Source of the DNA: DAOUKH01 sp965219875
Lineage (GTDB): Bacteria; Chloroflexota; Dehalococcoidia; SHYB01
Direction of reading: 5' to 3'
DNA: 64,000 nt
Assembly: GCA_965219875.1 (NCBI GenBank)
Contig: CBDCOW010000001.1
Span: 1-64,000, forward strand
The position numbers and the translations under genes were made by a program. The notes under the pieces are model-generated. The model was not told the origin of the DNA and did not search any database. It worked only from the letters and a program-made list of their open reading frames with translations. This document shows, piece by piece, positions 24,635-32,993 of this stretch; position 1 is the stretch's first letter, and each line of letters starts with the position of its first letter.

Positions 24635-27600
24635 CTACACCGACACCACTGTCTCCGTATCCCCGGCGGCGAGGGCGTTCATGTAGGCGAGGATCAGATC
24701 CCGCGTACGGTACGAACCAAACGCGGCCTCGTCTTCCTTACGGACTATCGGGAACGTGCCAAGGACGTACTCGGCGTCTTCTCTAGACAGCCCGTAGAGG
24801 TGGAAGTAGAGCGCGTCCAGCCGCGCCCGCAGATGGCGACGCTCCTCCTCATCCCAGATGAACGGCGGGCCGTCGTACCCAAGGTCCTTAGCGAACGGCG
24901 CCATGTCGTGGGCGGTGTAGGTGAGGCGGAGCACGTGGTCGCGGACAAGATCGCGGGCGGTCGTGTCGCCGAACTGCCGGTCGTAGTCGTCGGGCGCGAT
25001 GACAGGCAGCTGCTCGACAACGAACCAGTTTAGATGTTGTCCTTGAACCTTCTGTCGGGCTACGAAATCTAGCGCAAACGAATTGAGGCAGGCGGCCCAG
25101 AGCCATGCGTTTTCCCGATAGGCAGTTATCGCACCTGCAGTGGGCATCAGAAGGGGTAGCGTATTGCCATAAGCTGAGTGAGGTGTAATCGCAGCAATCA
25201 TTGTCCGGACGTTCGTTGGCGCAGTCACATCCTTGAACGCCACGGTCCAACCCAGGTCAGTCGGCCAGTCAACCTCACTCTCACTAACCCAGAACTGTGG
25301 ATCCGGCAACCAATCCGAGTTAGCGTGTTCGTCGAGGCTAGCTTCGCGCGGCTGCGCCGGACGATTCAGGTTCTTGGGATTCACGACCACGCTCGCGGCG
25401 CGGTGATCAAACGCCTGCACCATCTTGCCTTCATAAAGAGGGAGGTACAGCTCTTCGCCACGCTTCCAGCGGTTGCCCTGGACGGGGTAGAAGCCTTGGG
25501 CGTCAAGCTGCGCCGACGTGCGGAACAGGTCGGAGTCGTTGGTCATGTCGAACATCCGCACGTACCGGACGGGCCATGCGCGGCACTCCTCGCTGCCTGA
25601 ACGGTCTACCAGCACCGGATGCCGCTCGTAGATGCGGCGCGTGATCTCTGCGTCCCGCCGCGTACGGAAGATGGGCGCGGTGCCGGTGTTGGGGTTGACG
25701 CGGCTGAAGTCGTTCGGTGACAGCGGGAAGCAGCGGTCGGGGTCGCTGATCATGCCGGTGTCGGGCAGGAAGAAAGCGCACTCGGTCTCGTCGAACTGCC
25801 GCCCCGCACCACCAACGATGAGGGCACAGAACTTGAACCGCGAGTCCACATCGGGGAAGTAGGGCGGCAACTCTGTTCCGAGACGGCGGTTCTCGAAGTC
25901 GAACAGGCCAGCGAGACGTCCGCTGGTGGAGATGGACTTGAAGAAGACCGCCGCGGTTTTGTCCGCGTAGATCCCCGACGGCGTGAGCAGGCCCACGAAG
26001 CCATCGGGTTTCATCAGGCTCAAGGCGCGCTCGACGAACAGCGAGTAGAGGTTGATATCGCCGCCGCTCAGCAAGGGGTAGCGCCTCGACGCTCGAATCA
26101 TGTCTCCAAGTCCTTCCGCTCGTTCCTTCGCAGCGTCGAACTCGTCCGCAAGGGGGGCGTCCTTGTCACGCAGCCGTTGTATGCCGGTCTTCCGGGCAGC
26201 CGCGGTCGGCGCTAGGGCCAGCTCTAGGGAACGACTGGCGAACCACTCCACCTCCTGAAGCTTGATCCGGTCCCACGGGGGGTTGCCGATCACCGCGTCG
26301 AAGCCGCCGACCGGCTGTTCGTCCTGCCAGCGGCGCCACACGCCGGGGTAGGCCGCCTCCCAATGCAAGAACTTCTCCCGTTCGGCGATAGACGTGGCGG
26401 CGCTCCACAGCCCTTCAAAGCCCGGCCAGAAGGAACGTTGCTTGATCGTGTCGTCGTCATCGACGCTTGCGGGGCCGCTTGCGATCAATTGGTAGGCCCT
26501 GTCTTCCCGTAGGGCCAGCGTCCCCACCAATGGTGCTTCAAAGCCGGTGCGCTCCTTCGACTTCATCCCCGCGGTCAGCCAACCGACTCCACAGAGTGTG
26601 TCGAGCACGCCGCGGAGCTCCGAAGTCGCCTCTTCGATGCCCTGAAAGAGGCTGGCCGACTCGCGGACCTCGGCCACGTCGGCATCCGACATCTGCTCAA
26701 TCTGGCGCATGCCCTCCGCCGCATTTTCCGCCGCCTGGATAGCGCTACCGGAATACATGCCACCCAGGCGGGCCAGGTCTCTTGTAGCATCGCTAACCCG
26801 CAGGCCAACCAGCGAGTCGCCGCAGCGAAGGTGGTGATCCAGGAAGGAAAGGGGCGCGCCGACGGTGAAGCTGTGCAGCCACAGCGACACCTTCGCCAGC
26901 TCGACGGTGAGGGGGTTCTTGTCCACGCCGTAGATGCAGCGCTTGAGCACCATCCGGCGGATGAGGGCTTGGTCCGTGAGCTGGTCCTCGTCCATGACCC
27001 ACTTCGACTCCTGGGCCCGCCGGAGGATTTCCCGCCGGATCCTCTCTACACGCTCCACAAGTGGCGATACATACTCGCCGTCAAGCCACTCCGGCACCGC
27101 GGGCACGTACTCGACCAGATCGGCGATGTAGTCCGACAGGAAATCGACGGCGGTGACCAGAAAGTGGCCGCTTCCCATCGCGGGGTCCAGTACCTTCAAA
27201 TCCAGGACAGCCTCGGCGGGGTCGACCTTGCGCAGCTCGGTACGCCGCTCGGCGGTGGGCCGGTGGTCGCTCTTCAATTCCTTCGACTTGTCCTCGAACG
27301 CCTTCAGACGCTCCTCCGCCAACGGTTTCAGGGTCCGGTCGACGATGAGGTCGACTAGCTCCTGGGGCGTGAAGAAGCTCCCGCTGTCCTTGCGGGCATA
27401 GGGATTGGGACGGACGACTATCTTGCCGTCGTCGTCCCGGACAGGCTCACGTTCCAGCAGGCGCTCGTAGATCGAGCCAAGCTGCTGGACCGACATGTCG
27501 CGATAGTTGACGAATTGGCGTGTGCCCTCAGTCTCCGTGTGGCTCAGGTCGTAGATGATCGGGGCGATGGTCGAATCGGGTAGGCGGACCTCCGCCAGCA

Positions 27601-28690
27601 GAGGAGCGGCCTCCGCGGCGAACAGGCCGCCGTTATAGGGCGGCATGCCAATGGACGGATCACCCTCGTCGATGAGTTGGCACAGCGTCATCAGGTGGTC
27701 GTAGTAGCTCGTAGCTCGCGTTGAGAGCACGGCCCCGTCCGCCATCCTGCTGGCGATATCCTCGCGCACCGGCTTCCGCAGGCCGTAGTTTTCGTAACGC
27801 GAATCGTTGACGGGGAGCAGGCCCCGGTCCTCCGCATAGAGCACGAAGAGCAGTCGATAGAGGAAGATCAGCGCCCCGTGGCGCACGTCTGAAAGGTCGG
27901 CTCCTGAGGCCCTCGCGAGTGCTTCCACAAGCTTTGGAAAGACCCTCTCGAAGACCACGCTCGAAAGGTCCTTTGCGACCTTCTCCTCGTAACGTTGGCC
28001 CTCGGCCAGCGCCGTTTCCAAGAAGCTGGCCGTGGCCCCCTGCTGCGGAGTAACGGAATCGCGACGGAACAGCAGGTAGAAGATGCGGAGCCCGTCTTCG
28101 TCGCCGGACGCCAGCAGCTTCTCGAGGTCGGCCTCGAAATAGGCGGTGGCACGAGGACGGGCGCGGTAGTCGTAGAGACGCCACACGCTGCCGTTGGTCA
28201 GAATCCCCCACCGGATGCGGTTCTCCGACTCGACCTCGGCGGTCGACAGATACCTGAGTATCTGGCCGTGCGGTGTCCTAGACCGGTTGCCGGAGCTCGC
28301 GTCTCGAGTGTCCAGGGGCAGGCGGAACCGCTTGCTCTCTTCGACTACTACGGCATCGCGGTACCGCTCGTTAGCATTGCTTCTTGCGGCAGCCCGCTCC
28401 TTGGAACCAACGTCGGCAAACAGCAGGAGGTCCGGGATATCCTCGTTCCCCGCCGCGCCCTGCTGAGGAAGGTAGTCGGCCCACCCCAAGAGTTCCAGCA
28501 CCGGATGGATCAACTCCTGCTCGGTGACAGCCTCGTTCGGGGCTGTGGTCTGACTCAGCGTGTTGTAACGCTGCCGAACGCCGCCTGCGAACGCGGCGAA
28601 CGCCTGCGCAGACGCGACGGACGCCTGCCATTCGGGCGTGGCCTTGATACCGTCGGTCAGGAAGTAATGGGCGAATAGGCTGCCGGGCAT
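24635..28690 (-). CDS. Type IIG-like restriction-modification enzyme (N6-adenine methylase with fused nuclease)
   Basis: About 1351 residues from the ATG at 28690 (the frame is open further upstream but through repeat sequence). Order: N-terminal PD-(D/E)xK-like region (IPDLLLFAD, then VVVEESKRFRLPL, about residues 85-120); long helical connector; gamma-type adenine methylase with SAM motif DPAMGSGHFLVTAV (about 500) and catalytic NPPWDRIK (about 800); C-terminal TaqI-like specificity region to the end. One chain thus combines cutting, methylation and target recognition, as in Eco57I/MmeI-type enzymes. No partner methylase or specificity gene is near. It has more AT-rich stretches than its neighbours (for example 25.0-25.4 kb), suggesting transfer. 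Confidence 0.82.
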   Translation of the reverse strand: MPGSLFAHYFLTDGIKATPEWQASVASAQAFAAFAGGVRQRYNTLSQTTAPNEAVTEQELIHPVLELLGWADYLPQQGAAGNEDIPDLLLFADVGSKERAAARSNANERYRDAVVVEESKRFRLPLDTRDASSGNRSRTPHGQILRYLSTAEVESENRIRWGILTNGSVWRLYDYRARPRATAYFEADLEKLLASGDEDGLRIFYLLFRRDSVTPQQGATASFLETALAEGQRYEEKVAKDLSSVVFERVFPKLVEALARASGADLSDVRHGALIFLYRLLFVLYAEDRGLLPVNDSRYENYGLRKPVREDIASRMADGAVLSTRATSYYDHLMTLCQLIDEGDPSIGMPPYNGGLFAAEAAPLLAEVRLPDSTIAPIIYDLSHTETEGTRQFVNYRDMSVQQLGSIYERLLEREPVRDDDGKIVVRPNPYARKDSGSFFTPQELVDLIVDRTLKPLAEERLKAFEDKSKELKSDHRPTAERRTELRKVDPAEAVLDLKVLDPAMGSGHFLVTAVDFLSDYIADLVEYVPAVPEWLDGEYVSPLVERVERIRREILRRAQESKWVMDEDQLTDQALIRRMVLKRCIYGVDKNPLTVELAKVSLWLHSFTVGAPLSFLDHHLRCGDSLVGLRVSDATRDLARLGGMYSGSAIQAAENAAEGMRQIEQMSDADVAEVRESASLFQGIEEATSELRGVLDTLCGVGWLTAGMKSKERTGFEAPLVGTLALREDRAYQLIASGPASVDDDDTIKQRSFWPGFEGLWSAATSIAEREKFLHWEAAYPGVWRRWQDEQPVGGFDAVIGNPPWDRIKLQEVEWFASRSLELALAPTAAARKTGIQRLRDKDAPLADEFDAAKERAEGLGDMIRASRRYPLLSGGDINLYSLFVERALSLMKPDGFVGLLTPSGIYADKTAAVFFKSISTSGRLAGLFDFENRRLGTELPPYFPDVDSRFKFCALIVGGAGRQFDETECAFFLPDTGMISDPDRCFPLSPNDFSRVNPNTGTAPIFRTRRDAEITRRIYERHPVLVDRSGSEECRAWPVRYVRMFDMTNDSDLFRTSAQLDAQGFYPVQGNRWKRGEELYLPLYEGKMVQAFDHRAASVVVNPKNLNRPAQPREASLDEHANSDWLPDPQFWVSESEVDWPTDLGWTVAFKDVTAPTNVRTMIAAITPHSAYGNTLPLLMPTAGAITAYRENAWLWAACLNSFALDFVARQKVQGQHLNWFVVEQLPVIAPDDYDRQFGDTTARDLVRDHVLRLTYTAHDMAPFAKDLGYDGPPFIWDEEERRHLRARLDALYFHLYGLSREDAEYVLGTFPIVRKEDEAAFGSYRTRDLILAYMNALAAGDTETVVSV

Positions 28691-28820
28691 GTCAGGTCCT
28701 GTATATCCATCTTCCACGGCCTCCGCGGACAGCCGTCGAATACCAGAATGATACCCTGCGAGAGGGCGGCGGCGGGGCCTCACCTCTCCGGAGCCTTTGC
28801 ATAGCCCGCCCGTATCCGTC

Positions 28821-28840
28821 ATTCCCGCGAACGCGGGAAT
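28821..28840. repeat. ATTCCC-N8-GGGAAT palindrome
   Basis: ATTCCCGCGAACGCGGGAAT has perfect 9-bp arms around AA. It fits the pattern of the neisserial dRS3 repeat, also seen in unrelated genomes. It lies between two copies of the CCTTTGC unit. Confidence 0.6.
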
Positions 28841-29123
28841 CTATCCCCTCCCTTAGGAGACCTTTGCAAACCCGACTAGGGTCCTGGCGGGGGGAGCGGA
28901 GGTGGCATTCACTTAAACCTCTCCCCCTCTGGGGGAGATTGAGAGAGGGCGGGGGAGGCGGGGGCCGCGCGACCTTGCTGAAGCCCGCCCGCCGGGTTAC
29001 GCAAAGGTCTCCGTAGGGGCGCCCCTCGTGGGCGCCCGCTCCCACCCCCCGAGCAGCCCAACCCCGCGACATCCGCCCCTTCCCCATCCCCACACCCACC
29101 GCCTACCATGTCCCCATGCGAAA

Positions 29124-29303
29124 TCAGCCCGTTCGGCGCCGGCCAAGGCGCACACCCCCACTTCCTCGGGAAGCCTGTAAACGGCCACGGGCGCGCGCAA
29201 GAGATCCTTCGGGAGTCTCCGGCGCGTAGGCGCACCGAGCGCCGCCTGTCGGCGCTTTGACCGAGACGTCGCTGACCTCAGCGGACGACTTGAAGAACTT
29301 CAC
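29124..29303 (-). pseudogene. Doubtful small gene remnant
   Basis: A GTG at 29303, 8 nt after TAGGAGA, opens MKFFKSSAEVSDVSVKAPTG, GARCAYAPETPEG, then turns arginine-rich to a stop (59 codons). After about residue 30 another frame gives a more protein-like continuation (RAPVAVYRLPEEVGVCALAG, ending AERADFAWGHG), suggesting a one-base frameshift in a once longer gene. No family recognised. Confidence 0.22.
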
Positions 29304-29744
29304 ATGGCCGGTCTCCTAGGGACCGAAAAGGCCATACCGAAGTTGCAAAGGCAGTTGGAGAAGCGGCCCGGCGCGGTAACCTCCCCCGGACCCGCGTCCG
29401 TTACGCCCGCTACGGCGGCGCAGCGGACACTCTCCGGCTCAGCCTTTTTTCGGGGTTACGCCCAGGTCCTCCTATGCCTACCCCGGGCCGCACCCCGGAG
29501 CGCCCACCCTTCCGCCCCGTCCAATCCCATCACACCCGAATCTAACAATCATCCAAGCGAAGCGGGGCGGTCTTCCCCCTCTCCCGCTGGGAGAGGGTTG
29601 GGGTGAGGGCGGGGGGAGGCGGGGGCTGCGCGACCTTGCCGGAGCCCGCGGCCCAAGGCTACGCGAAGGTCTCCATTGGGAGAGGGTTGGATCTACGGGA
29701 GCCGTCAGCCCTCCAGCCGGGGGGGCTTGAGGGGACGCCCGGAG

Positions 29745-30458
29745 CTACCAGAAACCCTCCACGACGCCATTACTGCGGTCGGGGGGCGGGATGGCTTGGT
29801 GGAACCATTCGGCGGCGATGGCGCGCTCTTCGAACATGGCGGCGAGCTGCTGAGCGTCTTCTTGGGAGGCGTAGCTGCGCAGGGCGGCGAGCTTGACGGC
29901 CCTCGTCTCCGCGATGTCGACGCGGTGCGTGGGATCGACCTCGGGGCCTTCCAGGTCGAGCTCGCCGTCGTCCATGAACTCTTGGGGGAGTGCGACGTAG
30001 AAGAGGCGCGCCGGCTTGCCGGTTGTCTCGCGGTAGCGCTCGAAGGCGGCGACGGCGGCCCGGTGCAGCGCTATGTGGTCGTCGTGGCGGGAGATGCCGA
30101 GCGGCCCGAAGGTGATGACGACGTCCGGGGTCACCTCGACCATCGCCGCGTAGACCTTCCCCGTCAGCTCCTCGGGGTCGGCGTCCTTCACCTCTTGGTC
30201 GCGGTAGCCGAGGATGATCGGCGGGTTCGCGCCGTAGCGTTCCAGCACGGCGCGCAGCTCGCGCTCGCGGACGTGGGGCAGCTCCTCCCGCGCGATGTTG
30301 AGGCCGCCCGTGCCCAGCGTGCCGAGCTCGCCCCGGGTCGCGGTGACGTTGAAGACATCGACGCCCTCGCGGGCGTAGCGCGTGAACGTGCCGCCGCAGC
30401 CCGAAGTCTCGTCGTCGGGATGCGCGAACACGCCGAGGATGACGCGCTTGTTGTGCAA
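29745..30458 (-). CDS. PIG-L family deacetylase
   Basis: 237-residue zinc-dependent deacetylase of the LmbE/PIG-L family, acting on N-acetylglucosamine-type sugars or small conjugates (as in mycothiol or bacillithiol synthesis). The metal site is clear: AHPDDET near the N-terminus and SRHDDHIALHRA at about residue 115. Start: TTG at 30458 (MHNKRVILGVFAHPDDE) with AGGA upstream; the frame is open beyond but overlaps the enoyl-CoA hydratase end. Last gene of a four-gene run (TauE, Mo-domain, hydratase, PIG-L). Substrate unknown. Confidence 0.88.
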   Translation of the reverse strand: MHNKRVILGVFAHPDDETSGCGGTFTRYAREGVDVFNVTATRGELGTLGTGGLNIAREELPHVRERELRAVLERYGANPPIILGYRDQEVKDADPEELTGKVYAAMVEVTPDVVITFGPLGISRHDDHIALHRAAVAAFERYRETTGKPARLFYVALPQEFMDDGELDLEGPEVDPTHRVDIAETRAVKLAALRSYASQEDAQQLAAMFEERAIAAEWFHQAIPPPDRSNGVVEGFW

Positions 30459-30531
30459 GGGAGTCCTGTCTAGGCGCTCGAAGCGCAAGCGGAATTGGCG
30501 GGAATGGTGGAAATGGCGGCGATAGCGGCGA

Positions 30532-31326
30532 TTAGCGGTTCTTGTAGTTGGGCTTGCGCTTTTCGAGGAAGGCGCGGCGGCCTTCCATGTGGTCTTCGGT
30601 GAACGTGTTCCGCTGGGCCAGGAGGAGGCCGTGGTCCATCGCGGCCTTGCGGTCCATCTCCAGCCCGGCCCAGAGCGCCTCGACGGTGCCCGCCAGGGCG
30701 AGCGGCGGGAGCTCGGCAAGCGCCTGGGCCATCTCCATCGCCGCGGCCAGCAACCCGGCGCGGGGGACGACCTCCTGGGCCAGGCCGACCTGGTAGGCCC
30801 GCTCCGCGCTCATGCGCCAGGCGCTGCCCATGAGCGCCATGCGCATCACCTCGCCGAAGGGCATGCGGCGGGTCAGCGCGATCGGCTCGACGGCGGCGAC
30901 CCTGCCGTAGGTGACGTGAGGATCGAAGAACGTGGCGTTCTCGGAGGCAATGACGATGTCGCTGTCGGCCACGAAGTAGAGCCCGCCGCCGCCGCACATG
31001 CCGTTCACCGCGGTGATCACCGGCTTGAAGCACCCGTTCTGGCGCGCGGTCACCGTCGAGCCGGGGACCTTCTTCCACCGCTCGAACTGGCTCATGGCGC
31101 TCACCTCGGCGGTGCTTTCCTTGGTGTCGACGCCGACGCAGAACGCCCTGTCGCCCGCGGCGGTCAGCACCGCGACCCAGACGTCGTCGTCGTTTCGCAC
31201 CTCGGTCCAAAGGCCCGAAAGCTCCGCCTCCATGCGGCGGTTGAACGCGTTGAGCGCGTCGGGACGGTCCAGCGTCACGACGCCGACGTGGTCTCGTTTC
31301 TCGTAGCTGATGGTCTCGTAGGCCAT
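30532..31326 (-). CDS. Enoyl-CoA hydratase/isomerase family protein
   Basis: 264-residue crotonase-fold enzyme. It has VGVVTLDRPDALNAFNRRME at the start, the first oxyanion-hole segment RAFCVGVDTKE and the second, NGMCGGGGLYFVADSDIVIA. At the spot where hydratases hold the second catalytic glutamate the sequence is FFDPHVTYGRVAAVEPI, so the usual PE-x-x-LG motif is altered and the reaction may not be simple hydration. It sits 36 bp downstream of the molybdopterin-domain gene and upstream of PIG-L. Confidence 0.87.
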   Translation of the reverse strand: MAYETISYEKRDHVGVVTLDRPDALNAFNRRMEAELSGLWTEVRNDDDVWVAVLTAAGDRAFCVGVDTKESTAEVSAMSQFERWKKVPGSTVTARQNGCFKPVITAVNGMCGGGGLYFVADSDIVIASENATFFDPHVTYGRVAAVEPIALTRRMPFGEVMRMALMGSAWRMSAERAYQVGLAQEVVPRAGLLAAAMEMAQALAELPPLALAGTVEALWAGLEMDRKAAMDHGLLLAQRNTFTEDHMEGRRAFLEKRKPNYKNR

Positions 31327-31362
31327 TGGTGGTTGCGGCGGACCGCGAAACGTCCGGCCGGT

Positions 31363-31950
31363 CTAGGGAGGCGGAGGGAGGGCTTGCCCCCTCTCCTTCT
31401 CCCCCTTGGAGAAGGAGAGGGTTGGGGTGAGGATGAGGGCGGGGCGGGGGCCTTCCGGGGACGGCGAAGCCTCGTGGAGCGCCTCGTGCTCAGGCTGCGT
31501 GCTGGGCCGGGTGTCCTTGCCCAGCGCGGCGCTGAGCTCGATACGGCGCAGGTGCTTGACGTTGGCGCAACGGTCGGCCTCGCCGGCCCCCAGCGAGCAC
31601 GACTCGATGTCCTTGATGAAGAAGCGCACCGGGCCGCCCTTGGCCTTGGAGAGCGGGCCGCCGCCGCCGCGCCCGCCGCCGTCTCGGTAGACGACGATCC
31701 CCTGGGCGCGAATCGGGGCCAGCGGGATGCTGGCGCTGAACGAGCCGTCGTCGGTGGCGAGGGTGATGAAGCGGGCGTCGCCGCGCGCGCCGGAGGCCTC
31801 GAGCACGGCGTCGAGGCGCACCCCGCCGCCCTCACGCCCCGGTATCTCCGCGGCGAGGTCGGGGATCTGCCCCGGCAGCGCCGCCAGGTCGTCGAAGCTC
31901 AGCGCCAGCGGCCGCTCCACGAGGCCCTCGGTGCGCAGGATGTCGCCCAT
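31363..31950 (-). CDS. Small molybdopterin-domain (sulfite-oxidase-like fold) protein
   Basis: 195 residues from the ATG at 31950 (MGDILRTEGLVERPLALSFD). LALSFDDLAALPG, then VRLDAVLEASGA and ITLATDDGSFSASIPL, fit the compact oxidoreductase molybdopterin-binding domain. No cysteine is present at the place where sulfite oxidase and MsrP coordinate molybdenum (typically CxG); the only cysteines are in ESCSLG and DRCANVK. It may be a non-catalytic relative. The last 25 or so residues (ILTPTLSFSKGEKERGQALP) come from an interspersed repeat. The 3' end lies 36 bp before the hydratase start. Confidence 0.65.
   Translation of the reverse strand: MGDILRTEGLVERPLALSFDDLAALPGQIPDLAAEIPGREGGGVRLDAVLEASGARGDARFITLATDDGSFSASIPLAPIRAQGIVVYRDGGGRGGGGPLSKAKGGPVRFFIKDIESCSLGAGEADRCANVKHLRRIELSAALGKDTRPSTQPEHEALHEASPSPEGPRPALILTPTLSFSKGEKERGQALPPPP
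31376..31440. repeat. Interspersed repeat inside the 3' end of the Mo-domain gene
   Basis: CTCCTTCTCCCCCTTGGAGA, then AGGAGAGGGTTGGGGTGAGG: a hairpin unit related to those at 1288-1320 and 29580-29615. It supplies the final codons of the gene. Confidence 0.6.
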
Positions 31951-32012
31951 AGCGGAATTGTCGAAGAGCGCGCCCCGGCGGTCAAGGGCGCGCGACGCGG
32001 GGTCATGCAGCA

Positions 32013-32816
32013 TCAGACGTTGGGAAGCAGCAGGATGGCGCCGGAGGTCAGGCAGACGATGACGAAGACCGTCCACTTGATGACCGTCCGGCTCACGTTC
32101 AAAGCAAACCTGATACAGGCGAGCGCCCCCACCGTCATGCCCGCGGCGAGAATGATCCCTGGAAGCCACACCACGTGGTCCGTGGCGATAAACACCGCCA
32201 AGGAAGCAATGCTGAACAGTGCGGTGCAAACGACCTTCAGCGCGTTGGTCCGCACGAGGTCGTACCGCAACCCCACCGCCAGCGCGGCTATGAGCATGAA
32301 GCCGACCCCCGCCTGCACGAAGCCCCCGTAAAGCCCCGCGACAAAGAGCAGAACCAGTCCGATCGGGCGATCGGTCAGTCTGTATGTTGGGGCGCCTTCC
32401 GGCGGCGTTATGGCATCGGGAAAGACAACCATCACCACGGCTATGGTGACGATGGTGCCTAACAGCACGGGTTTGAGGACGCCGGGATCCAGCCAGCTCG
32501 CGGCCAGCGCACCGAGCACGGCGCCCACCACCGTGGGCGCAAGCATCGGCAGAACAGCGCTCTTGTCCAGCTTGCCGCGCCTGTTGAATCCGGCGATGGC
32601 TACGATCGACTGCTGCAGAATCCCAACTCTGTTCGTGCCGTTCGCATAGTCGGCGGGCATGCCGAGCAATATCAGCAGCGGTACGGTAATCATCGAGGCG
32701 CCGCCCGCCACGGTGTTGATGAAACCGCCGAGGACGCCGGCTGCCAGCAGCGCGGCCACTTTCCACCACGTCAGGTCTATCTCCGTAGGAGTCAGCAGGT
32801 CGATGAAGGATTCCAT
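32013..32816 (-). CDS. TauE/SafE-family anion exporter
   Basis: 267-residue inner membrane protein with seven to eight transmembrane helices. AALLAAGVLGGFINTVAGGA with the following NGTNRVGILQQS, and later the second-repeat AGLYGGFVQAGVGF, are the internal repeats of the sulfite exporter TauE/SafE family. It probably exports sulfite, sulfonates or another small anion. It is the first gene of the minus-strand run that includes a sulfite-oxidase-like domain protein, in line with sulfur oxyanion handling, but the substrate is inferred only. Confidence 0.87.
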   Translation of the reverse strand: MESFIDLLTPTEIDLTWWKVAALLAAGVLGGFINTVAGGASMITVPLLILLGMPADYANGTNRVGILQQSIVAIAGFNRRGKLDKSAVLPMLAPTVVGAVLGALAASWLDPGVLKPVLLGTIVTIAVVMVVFPDAITPPEGAPTYRLTDRPIGLVLLFVAGLYGGFVQAGVGFMLIAALAVGLRYDLVRTNALKVVCTALFSIASLAVFIATDHVVWLPGIILAAGMTVGALACIRFALNVSRTVIKWTVFVIVCLTSGAILLLPNV

Positions 32817-32993
32817 CGGGGGATTCCAGTGGCGCCGAGCGTGGCCGCACGCCGCCAGGGCAACGGGCGCGCGGATGCCCGCACGGTATCCTTGCCGGCC
32901 CTCGGAGGCAACCTAGCCTCGGCCCCACGGAGGGGTAAGCCGACCCGCCAATCTGGTATGCTGCGCGCCGCGAAGCTCGCCGGGGAGGTCAGC

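Larger units (their letters stand above)
28691..29744. repeat. 1-kb intergenic repeat array
   Basis: Mosaic of short repeats: GGAGCCTTTGCATAGCCC at 28790, GGAGACCTTTGCAAACCC at 28856, the reverse form GGTTACGCAAAGGTCTCC at 28995, a diverged reverse form at 29455-29473 and GGCTACGCGAAGGTCTCC at 29657. A CCCCCTCTGGGGGAGATTGA unit lies at 28922-28941, a GTAGGGGCGCCCCTCGTGGG unit at 29013-29032, and CCCGCTGGGAGAGGGTTGGG near 29585. Apart from one doubtful small frame (29124-29303) I see no gene. Confidence 0.65.

Noticed and set aside
29304..29606. Plus-strand 100-codon frame in the repeat array
   Set aside because: Composition is proline/serine/alanine-rich, it ends in repeat sequence, and no ribosome site or family is visible.
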